Below are positions 57,740 to 64,000 of a DNA stretch of 64,000 nt, piece by piece. Position 1 is the stretch's first letter. The number at the start of each line of letters is the position of its first letter. A model generated the notes under the pieces. That model made no database searches. It was given only the letters and a program-made list of their open reading frames with translations, and had not been told where the DNA came from. A program made the translations under genes and the position numbers. This DNA comes from Streptomyces sp. ALI-76-A (GTDB taxonomy: Bacteria > Actinomycetota > Actinomycetes > Streptomycetales > Streptomycetaceae): NCBI RefSeq assembly GCF_030287445.1, contig NZ_JASVWB010000002.1:496001-560000 (forward strand). Reading direction: 5' to 3'.

Positions 57740-57775
57740 GTCCCCCTCCCGTAGGGCGCCGTGCGGGAAGGGGAC
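57740..57775. terminator. Bidirectional hairpin terminator
   Basis: GTCCCCCTCCCG (57740-57751) pairs with CGGGAAGGGGAC (57764-57775) with one mismatch and a 12-nt loop, between the convergent channel and fucosidase genes. Confidence 0.6.
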
Positions 57776-57782
57776 GGAGCGT

Positions 57783-60161
57783 TCAGCCGCGCCACTCCAC
57801 CTTGAAGACCCAGACGTGTTCCCCTGCCGCTCGCGCTGCCGCGGGCACGTCGATGACCAGCGCTCCGCCTCGCACGTTCCAGGTCAGCGGCCGGTCGTGG
57901 CCCAGCATCGTGACCTTGTCCCCGCTGCGGACGGGCACCGGCGCCTCGACGGTCAGCCGGCTGCCCGGGGCGACGAGGGAGTGGATGTAGAACGCGCTGC
58001 CCTGCCGCACCGTGAAGCGCAGGTCCTGCCCGAGCTGGGCCATACGGGACCAGTACGTGGTCCCGTAGATCGCCTCGCCGTTGGTCTTGAGCCAGTGGCC
58101 GGTCTCGCGCAGTCGCGTCTGCATGACCTCGGGAATGGTGCCGTCGGCGCGCGGGCCGATGTCGAGGAGCAGGTTGCCGTTCTTGGACACGATGTCGACG
58201 AGGTTGCGGACGACTTCCTCGGTGGTCATGTAGGCGTCGTCGGGAGTGGCGCGGTTGTAGCCGTAGCTGTAGGGGTCGAGGCCCCGGCTGGACTCCCACT
58301 TCGCCACCACGGTGTTCGCGTAGGTCGTGTACTCGGGGGTGGTGAAGTCGTGGAAGGGAATCCCGGACCGGTCGTTGACGGTGACGTCGAGCGGATCACG
58401 GCTGTTCTTCGCCTGGTTGAAGTACTCGGCCAGGACGGTGCGGCTGTCATTGACCCCGCCGATGTCGCACCACAGCAGCTCCGGGGCGTAGTCGTGGATC
58501 AACTCCAGCATCTGCGGGGCCTGGTAGCCCTTCACGTAGTCCTTGCCGGAGACGTGTCCGGTGTAGGGCAGGGGGTCCAGGGTGTAGGGGTTGCGCGGAG
58601 CGTGACCCATCCAGGGGTGGTCGGGGTTGAACCACTCCGGCATCGAGAAGTACAGCCCGCGGTGCAGTTCGGGTGTGTACTTCGCCGACGCGTCGAAGAG
58701 TTCGCGCACCAGATCCCGCTTCGGTCCCATCTTCACCGAGCTGCGGTCGGAGATCTTGGTGTCCCACAGGGCGAAGCCCTCGTGGTGTTTCGAGGTCAGC
58801 ACGTGGTACTGCGCGCCCGCCTCCCGGAACAGCTCCACCCACGCCCGCGGGTCGAACCGCTCGGCGCGGAACATGGGGATGAAGTCGTCGTAGGCGAAGT
58901 CCTCCCCGTACGTCCGCGCATGGTAGGCGTACACGGCGTTGTTCTGGTCCTGCATGTGGTTCCAGTACCACTCGGCGTACTGCTTGCCGACGGGCGACCA
59001 GGCCGGAACGGAGTAGACGCCCCAGTGGATGAAGATGCCGAACTTGGCGTCGCTGAACCAGTACGGCGCCTGGTGCCGGGCCAGGGAGGTGTCCGTCGGT
59101 TCGTAGTCGGCCACGCCGAGGGTGAGCCTGCTGGGCTCCACGGCGGCCTGTCCCCCGCGGCCGGCGGCGATGACACGGCCGTCCTGCTGGGTTCCGGGTG
59201 CCGTCTGTCCCCGGCGGCGTATCCCGATGCGGAGCCGGCTCTGCTCGCCCGGATCGAGGCGCCGCACCGGCGCCGGCCGCACTGTGCGGGCGCCGGGCAC
59301 GTCCACGCGCACGGTCACGCCGTCGGCCGCCCGGACGGGTTCCGTGCCCGCGTTGACGACCGTCGCCTCGACACTCTGGGCGCCGGTGGGCTCCAGCAGT
59401 GACACCGTGGAGCGGGCGTTGCGCAGTGCCAGCGCCTTCCCCTGGGCGGCCGGCTGGACGGTGAGCGCGAACACGTGGAGAGAGGTCTTGTCGGCCTCGG
59501 GCCGGTTGGTGGTGGGGAGCGTGACCGCGACCGCCTCGCGCCGGGGGTCGCACCACACCTCCGCCGAGCCGATGCCGACGCGGTGCTCGTCCCTGGTGCC
59601 GTCCGGGCGGTAGCGGTACGGCGCGGAGAGCGAGCCTCCCGTCGCGTACCAGTCGCTGCCGCTGAGCTGGGCCGCGGTTGTCGAACCGTCGGCGTAGTGC
59701 ACGGTCGCCGTACCGGCCGCGTCGCCGTAACTGCCGGCCGTCAGGAACAACAGCGACAGGTGGCGGCCTTGGGGCAGTTCAATGCGCTGCCCCATCGCGA
59801 CCACGTTGTCGGCACCGGGGGCGGACGAGGGGAAGAGGTAGGGCACGCCGTCCACTTCGACGCGCCCGGTGGGGAGTTCCTCCCCGGGGTACGTGTAGCC
59901 GGAGCCGTCGAAGTCGCCGCCGCGCGCGGAGGCGGTGTCGATGCCGTCGTTGTCGGCGTAGGCGTCGAGCGGCACGGGCACCGGATCCGGGACGACGCCC
60001 CAGACGCCGTCCGTGCCGGCCCCGACGGCCGCCTTCTCCGCGGTGTCCGTCGCTGACGACGCGGCCGTGGACGGGGCGGCGGCGGAGATGACGCCGGCTG
60101 CGGCGGCACCCGTGGCGGCCCCGAGCACCCTGCGTCTCGCGAATGAACTGGATTCCTGCAT
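57783..60161 (-). CDS. Secreted GH29 alpha-L-fucosidase
   Basis: 792 residues. Tat signal FARRRVLGAATGAAAAG. Residues ~50-340 form an N-terminal beta-rich extension (GDFDGSGYTYPGEELPTG..., NPCBM/alpha-galactosidase-like sandwich). The GH29 barrel follows (APYWFSDAKFGIFIHWGVYSVPAWSPVGKQYAEWYWNHM; VLTSKHHEGFALWDT) with the nucleophile in LLWCDIGG (Asp566), then GNLLLDIGPRADGTIP and a C-terminal sandwich. ATG at 60161 lies six bases after GGAG; an in-frame ATG at 60173 has no site. Removes terminal fucose from polysaccharides or glycoproteins outside the cell. Confidence 0.92.
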   Translation of the reverse strand: MQESSSFARRRVLGAATGAAAAGVISAAAPSTAASSATDTAEKAAVGAGTDGVWGVVPDPVPVPLDAYADNDGIDTASARGGDFDGSGYTYPGEELPTGRVEVDGVPYLFPSSAPGADNVVAMGQRIELPQGRHLSLLFLTAGSYGDAAGTATVHYADGSTTAAQLSGSDWYATGGSLSAPYRYRPDGTRDEHRVGIGSAEVWCDPRREAVAVTLPTTNRPEADKTSLHVFALTVQPAAQGKALALRNARSTVSLLEPTGAQSVEATVVNAGTEPVRAADGVTVRVDVPGARTVRPAPVRRLDPGEQSRLRIGIRRRGQTAPGTQQDGRVIAAGRGGQAAVEPSRLTLGVADYEPTDTSLARHQAPYWFSDAKFGIFIHWGVYSVPAWSPVGKQYAEWYWNHMQDQNNAVYAYHARTYGEDFAYDDFIPMFRAERFDPRAWVELFREAGAQYHVLTSKHHEGFALWDTKISDRSSVKMGPKRDLVRELFDASAKYTPELHRGLYFSMPEWFNPDHPWMGHAPRNPYTLDPLPYTGHVSGKDYVKGYQAPQMLELIHDYAPELLWCDIGGVNDSRTVLAEYFNQAKNSRDPLDVTVNDRSGIPFHDFTTPEYTTYANTVVAKWESSRGLDPYSYGYNRATPDDAYMTTEEVVRNLVDIVSKNGNLLLDIGPRADGTIPEVMQTRLRETGHWLKTNGEAIYGTTYWSRMAQLGQDLRFTVRQGSAFYIHSLVAPGSRLTVEAPVPVRSGDKVTMLGHDRPLTWNVRGGALVIDVPAAARAAGEHVWVFKVEWRG

Positions 60162-60360
60162 GGCGCTCTCCATTCATCGGATGTCCCGATCATCGAAGGG
60201 GGCCGCATACGTGTCAATGAGGCATGAGGAGATTTGGCGTGGAAAAGTCATCGGAGGTATCAGGCTCGACTTCGAAGGGGTGACGCAACGCGTGAACACC
60301 CCGGCGGGACACGTCCCGTCCCCGGGACCCTTATGCAGAGGCCTCGCCGGAGGGGCGAAG

Positions 60361-60432
60361 GCGGCGGGGGCGGCGGGGGCGGCGGGGGCGGCGGGGGCGG
60401 CGGGGGCGGCGGGGGCGGCGGGGGCGGCGGGG
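60361..60432. repeat. Minisatellite: eight perfect copies of GCGGCGGGG
   Basis: A 9-bp unit repeated exactly eight times (72 bp) in the 460-bp intergenic region between divergent fucosidase and LLM genes. The G-runs on the plus strand could form G-quadruplexes. Copy number is likely to vary. No gene was recognised in 60162-60621; the Pro-Ala and Ala-Gly frames across it are repeat artefacts. Confidence 0.9.
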
Positions 60433-60621
60433 ATGTCGTACACGGCCGCCGGGAAGCGCGGTCGGCACGGACGGAGGCGGCGGGCCGGCCGGGTTCGCCC
60501 CGGCGCACAAGAGGGTTGACCAGTCGATGCCAGGACTTGCGGCCCAGGTGACGGCCCGCCGGGAATCCGCCTGGGCGGGAATCCGGTTGCCCCTTCGTGG
60601 CCGGCTGTGCATCCTGCCGGG

Positions 60622-61485
60622 ATGCGCTTCTCCGTCAACATCCCCGACTTCGGTGACTTCGCGGATCCCCGCACCGTCGCGACCGTGGCGGCTGCCGCCG
60701 AACAGGCCGGCTGGGACGGGCTCTTCGTCTGGGACCATGTACTGCACCGACAACACCAGGGGCGCCCCTTCGCAGACCCCTGGATGCTGTTGACCGCGGC
60801 CGCGCTGGCGACCTCCCGGATCCGGCTGGGCCCGCTGCTGACGCCGGTCCCCCGTTACCGTCCGCAGCAACTCGCCCGCCAGGTGGCCACCCTGGACCAC
60901 CTCAGCGGCGGACGGGTGATCTTCGCCGCCGGCCTGGGCGGTCCGCTCGAGGACGAGTACCGCAGCTTCGGCGACGCCGCCGGGCCGCGCCTCCTCGCTG
61001 AACGGCTGGACGAGGGACTGGATTTACTGAGGCGCTTCTGGTCCGGTGAGCCGGTGAACCACCACGGACGGCACTACGACGTCCGGGACGTGACACTGCT
61101 GCCCGCCACTGCCCAGCAGCCCCGCCCGCCCGTCTGGGTCGGCGGATTCTGGCCCCGTCGCCCGCCCATGCGGCGGGCAGCGCGGTGGGACGGCGCGGTG
61201 CCGCTCGTCGAGACCGCCCGGCATGGATCTGTGCCCGATGCGGCCGAGGTGCGGGATCTCGTCGGTTACGTGCGCAAGCACCGTGCGGCTGGGGCCGAGC
61301 ACCCTTTCGAGTTCGTGATCGGCGGTGCCACGCCCCTGGACACGGCCAAGGCCACGGACGTGATCGGTCCACTGCACGAGGCCGGCGCCACCTGGTGGGA
61401 CGAGCGTCAGGTCCAGACCGGACCCGACCTGGACCGCCTGCCTCCCGTACTGCGCCGTATCGAGGCGGGGCCGCCGGTGGTCTGA
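60622..61485 (+). CDS. LLM-class flavin/F420-dependent oxidoreductase (TTA-containing)
   Basis: 287 residues of the luciferase-like monooxygenase fold: EQAGWDGLFVWDHVL, RIRLGPLLTPVPRYRPQQLARQVATLDHLSGGRVIFAAGLG, LDEGLDLLRRFWSGEPVNHHGRHYDV and RPPVWVGGFWPRR. F420 or FMN use cannot be decided. ATG at 60622 has no clear ribosome site. A TTA codon (61024-61026) implies bldA-dependent translation. Single gene; substrate unknown. Confidence 0.9.
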   Translation: MRFSVNIPDFGDFADPRTVATVAAAAEQAGWDGLFVWDHVLHRQHQGRPFADPWMLLTAAALATSRIRLGPLLTPVPRYRPQQLARQVATLDHLSGGRVIFAAGLGGPLEDEYRSFGDAAGPRLLAERLDEGLDLLRRFWSGEPVNHHGRHYDVRDVTLLPATAQQPRPPVWVGGFWPRRPPMRRAARWDGAVPLVETARHGSVPDAAEVRDLVGYVRKHRAAGAEHPFEFVIGGATPLDTAKATDVIGPLHEAGATWWDERQVQTGPDLDRLPPVLRRIEAGPPVV

Positions 61486-61582
61486 CCGGCCGTTGGCGGA
61501 TGTGCCGGCTGGTCGGCGGGGACGGGGCGTGACCCCCGTTCTTCACCACTGCGACCTGGAGCGTCTGCCGTCGCGAGAGTGG

Positions 61583-61957
61583 CTACGCCGTCCACAGCCA
61601 GACCGAGTTGATCGGAGTGAGGTCCGCGTAGACGCCCGCCCCTTCGTGGATCGATCGGGATATGCAGCGCGTGGCGTCGTACCCGTGGCACAGGTCCGCG
61701 AACGCGCCGCCGTACTGGTTGTTGAGGACCCAGTGGTTGCCGTGCTGGTTGCTCAGGTTGTGCGCGCCGTAGGCCGTGAAGATGTGGGACGGGCTGACAG
61801 CCGGGTTCTGGTCCTGGGGGTAGATGCAGACGGACCCGTACGGGCAGCCTGCCCATGTCATGTCGTCGGCCTGGGCAGCAGTCGTACCGGCCGACATCAC
61901 CGCCGCCGTCACGGCCGTGACCGCGAAGGCGGTGACACCACGGAACATTTTGAGCAT
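61583..61957 (-). CDS. Secreted peptidase inhibitor I36-like protein
   Basis: 124 residues. Signal peptide (FRGVTAFAVTAVTAAVMSAGTTAAQA), then a mature domain of ~94 residues with four cysteines (CPYGSVCIYPQD, LCHGYDATRCIS). The pattern CPxGxxCIY matches the I36 family whose type is the Streptomyces metalloprotease inhibitor SMPI; inhibition itself is not proven. ATG at 61957 follows GGGAG by seven bases. It could protect against or regulate secreted proteases, but no metalloprotease gene is adjacent. Confidence 0.75.
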   Translation of the reverse strand: MLKMFRGVTAFAVTAVTAAVMSAGTTAAQADDMTWAGCPYGSVCIYPQDQNPAVSPSHIFTAYGAHNLSNQHGNHWVLNNQYGGAFADLCHGYDATRCISRSIHEGAGVYADLTPINSVWLWTA

Positions 61958-62036
61958 GCGCGTCTCCCTTGGTCGGGACTGGCCTCGCCAGCCGTCGGCA
62001 GCCTAGGAACACGCGGGTGGCCGGCGCTCCTGACAA

Positions 62037-62438
62037 GTGGCAGGAGACATCGCGGCACGACTGTGCACGGACGCGGCGGCATCGTCCCAGCCAGGCTCCA
62101 ACGCCCGCGTCATCGCCGCCGCCGGTGACGCCGCCCCCGACACCTGGCGCCGCCTCGTCGGGCACATGCTCCGCTCCTACGCCGCCCCCGGCGCACCGAT
62201 CCCCGCGCTCCCCGGAGCCCCGCGGCCCACCGCCCTGTACCGCGCCATGGTCCGCCTCTCCCGAACCGGCCACCCGCCGGCCGCCGACGGCACCGCCGCC
62301 CTGGACTTCAACCGCGCGGCGAACCTGCCCTGCGCCTACACCGACCTGGCCACCTGCCCGCTGCCACCGGCGGAGAACCGCCTGCCGGTGGCGATCGAGG
62401 CGGGCCTCAAGATCCCCCGTGAACGGGGCGGAGCCTGA
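62037..62438 (+). pseudogene. Chimeric relic: TetR-like segment joined to DUF1684 C-terminus
   Basis: The 133-codon frame ends with FNRAANLPCAYTDLATCPLPPAENRLPVAIEAG, the conserved C-terminus of DUF1684 proteins, of which the first ~150 residues are missing. The preceding part (DTWRRLVGHMLRSYAAPGAP..ALYRAMVRLSRTG) resembles the C-terminal helices of TetR-type regulators instead. So two gene fragments appear to be joined in frame near 62280. An expressed small protein cannot be excluded. Around it, 61958-62036 and 62439-62670 show nothing. Confidence 0.5.
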
Positions 62439-62619
62439 ACCACGCCACACGTGGATCTGCGGGCGGTCGCGCGCGGGAGCGTCCGGCCCCAGGGGTCGGG
62501 GGTGTGGCCGTGAGGTCGTTCGCCTGGCATAGACCTCCTGACGTGGGGCACTTGAAGGTCTGCTGGACGCTGGTCGGTGGAGAGCCGCGGCGTCGGACGC
62601 CATGGGTACAGCTCGCTCC

Positions 62620-64000
62620 TCAGGTAAGGCCACCCTCCTGAGGGGCGGGTTCGAAGGGAGAGGCATCACGATGATCCATCCGGCGGAGAAGGAACTGCGG
62701 GCCGTGCTGGCCCGGTTCGCTCAGGCGCGCATCGAACACGACGTACGCCCCACCGGCCGCACCAGCCGGGATCTTGAGGACTCCACGTACACGCTGTGCG
62801 TGATGACCGGGGCCCGCACCGCCGAGCAGGCTCTGCTCGCGGCGGACGCGTTGCTCGAGCAGTACCGGGCGGGCCGTGTGAGCGTCTGCCAGGAAGAGGA
62901 GACGCTGGCCGCGTGAGGCCGGCGCGGTGACCTGGGGCTTCTTCAGCCCGCGTGTCGCCTGCTGGATCCCTGAGGCGCGTGTGACGGCTCTGTCCGACGA
63001 CCGGTGACATCCGTCGTGCCGTTGTCGGCTCCCGCCCCTGTCGGCCACCATGGCCGGCATCGGGGCCGGGCCGCGACGACGGCATCCTGGTGGCCGATGC
63101 CGACGCGGCGTGTGACGCCGCGACCGCCCTCGCATGAGCAGGGCGATGGAGGGAGCCCCTGGACATCCACTGGTTCGAGGGCCCGTCCTCACGGAGGACG
63201 TCGCGCGGTAGCGGCGGACCTCGGCCGCGACGGCCTTCTCGTCGCCGATCACGGCCACGTCGGAGGCCCGCCGAGCCCCGGAGAGCTCGATGAGCCGCGC
63301 GTAGGACGGGATCCGTTCGTAGAACGCGAGCTGTTCGGTGGCCTTGTGCCGTACGGCGTCGATGTCGTCCGTGACCACGCCGTGCACCAGGGCCACGATC
63401 CGCGGCGCGGGCCGGTCGGCGGCCTCGGCCGCCGCGGTGAGCGCCGGGACGATGTGCTCTTCCAGTGCGCGGGGGCCGGCGAGGTAGGGCAGGATCCCGT
63501 CCGCCAGTTCGCCGCTGGCCCGCAGGGCCTGCGGCCCCATGGCGGCCACCAGCAGCGGCACGCCGGATTCCGCGCCCGGTACGCGCGCGGGGAGCGGCGT
63601 GACAGCGGTGAGCAGTTCGCCGTGGAAGTCGGCGGTGCCGGTCCGCGTCAACTGCCGTAGCGCGGTGAGGAACTCCCGCAGCCGGGCGACAGGCCGTTCG
63701 AAGGGCAGGCCGAAGCCGCCCTCGGTGAGGAGCTTGGTCCCCAGCGCCAGCCCGAGGTGGTAGCGGCCGCGCGTGGCGGCCTGGGCGGTCAGGGCCTGGC
63801 TGGAGACGACCAGGGGATGCCGGCCGAAGACGGGGATCGCGGAGGTGCCCACCTGGAGTTCGGGCACCTCCCGCCCGACGACGGCCGCGAGCTGCGGTGA
63901 ATCCGCACCGAACGTCTGCCCGAACCAGACGGAGCGCAGGTCGGCGTCCGCGGCCTCACGGGCCAGCCGTACGGAGGCGTCGACCTGGTTCCGCGCCTGG
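62620..64000 (-). CDS. LLM-class F420-dependent oxidoreductase, cut by right edge and lacking a normal 3' end
   Basis: The frame enters from the right edge (ARNQVDASVRLAREAADADLRSVWFGQTFGADSPQLAAVV), so the true start lies outside. LGTSAI-type core features follow (VGTSAIPVFGRHPLVVSSQALTAQAATRGRYHLGLALGTK, LLVAAMGPQALRASGELADGILPYLAGPRALEEHIVPAL). Family resemblance stops near 63205 after VIGDEKAVAAEVRRYRAT, where a segment like DAGATDF should follow. The frame stays open to 62620, but that tail is antisense to the DUF5133 gene and has no protein-like character, so the 3' end is probably frameshifted or replaced. Possibly a pseudogene. Confidence 0.65.
   Translation of the reverse strand, partial: QARNQVDASVRLAREAADADLRSVWFGQTFGADSPQLAAVVGREVPELQVGTSAIPVFGRHPLVVSSQALTAQAATRGRYHLGLALGTKLLTEGGFGLPFERPVARLREFLTALRQLTRTGTADFHGELLTAVTPLPARVPGAESGVPLLVAAMGPQALRASGELADGILPYLAGPRALEEHIVPALTAAAEAADRPAPRIVALVHGVVTDDIDAVRHKATEQLAFYERIPSYARLIELSGARRASDVAVIGDEKAVAAEVRRYRATSSVRTGPRTSGCPGAPSIALLMRGRSRRHTPRRHRPPGCRRRGPAPMPAMVADRGGSRQRHDGCHRSSDRAVTRASGIQQATRGLKKPQVTAPASRGQRLLFLADAHTARPVLLEQRVRREQSLLGGAGPGHHAQRVRGVLKIPAGAAGGAYVVFDARLSEPGQHGPQFLLRRMDHRDASPFEPAPQEGGLT
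62671..62916 (+). CDS. DUF5133-type small protein
   Basis: 81 residues. HPAEKELRAVLARFAQARIEHD followed by SRDLEDSTYTLCVMTGARTAEQALLAADALLEQY matches the DUF5133 pattern (LEDxxYTLCVxTGxR) found in Streptomyces, usually near regulators or lost beside RNA-binding ANTAR proteins. Function unknown; probably cytoplasmic. ATG at 62671 is preceded by GAAGGGAGAGG at a somewhat long spacing. The antisense frame of the LLM gene runs through it. Confidence 0.75.
   Translation: MIHPAEKELRAVLARFAQARIEHDVRPTGRTSRDLEDSTYTLCVMTGARTAEQALLAADALLEQYRAGRVSVCQEEETLAA

Noticed and set aside
60174..60900. Minus-strand frames encoding Pro-Ala-Ala or Pro-Arg-rich repeats
   Set aside because: They only translate the 9-bp minisatellite and surrounding non-coding DNA.

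Overview
The window is high-GC actinobacterial DNA, almost certainly a Streptomyces chromosome arm. The evidence is the strong G/C bias at third codon positions, GTG starts, Tat and lipoprotein export signals, rare TTA codons (three seen), a complete whiE-type spore-pigment cluster and many secreted polysaccharide-degrading enzymes. No tRNA, rRNA, CRISPR array or intact transposase was seen.

Layout. 0-3.5 kb: the 3' part of an nSTAND/WD40 protein overlapping a small lipoprotein gene. 3.6-13 kb: a carbohydrate locus with a secreted beta-propeller hydrolase carrying ricin-type lectin domains, a LacI regulator, a sugar ABC transporter (binding protein plus two permeases) and a GH42 beta-galactosidase; tandem 12-bp palindromes between regulator and transporter are the likely operator, and a decayed second lacI lies beside it. 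13-17.4 kb: a small membrane protein, a MITE-like 169-bp palindrome, a lipoprotein lacking a normal start codon, a methyltransferase and a beta-helix protein. 17.5-26 kb: the type II polyketide spore-pigment cluster (SchA/CurD-like protein, cupin, KS-alpha, KS-beta, ACP, aromatase, cyclase, FAD hydroxylase) with a convergent O-methyltransferase. 26.3-29.7 kb: an Opp/Dpp-type uptake operon whose two permeases are fused and whose promoter carries an iron-box-like sequence. 30-44.6 kb: a hemicellulose/cellulose island with a GH43 enzyme, a GH10-GH62 fusion, a GH6 cellulase behind a CebR-like box, a GH43 xylosidase, a GH27 alpha-galactosidase with ricin domain and a GH43 with an arabinose-binding CBM42. 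It is interrupted by a DrrAB-type exporter and its TetR regulator. 45-48.4 kb: regulator relics and a MerR regulator divergent from a tandem alpha/beta-hydrolase. 49-61.5 kb: secreted subtilase, TauE/SafE permease, L-glutamate-oxidase-like flavoenzyme, CASTOR/POLLUX-type channel, GH29 fucosidase and an LLM oxidoreductase. 61.5-64 kb: a protease-inhibitor-like protein, relics, a DUF5133 protein and an LLM oxidoreductase cut by the right edge.

Working together. The 30-44 kb enzymes form an extracellular arabinoxylan set: GH10 cuts the xylan backbone, GH62 and GH43 remove arabinose, GH43 releases xylose, GH27 removes galactose and GH6 attacks cellulose. Distinct palindromes precede these genes, but the only LacI-type sequence nearby is a C-terminal relic, so control must come from regulators elsewhere. 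The 7-13 kb locus looks self-contained: secreted hydrolase, binding-protein-dependent uptake and GH42 hydrolysis under its own LacI repressor, whose gene carries a TTA codon.
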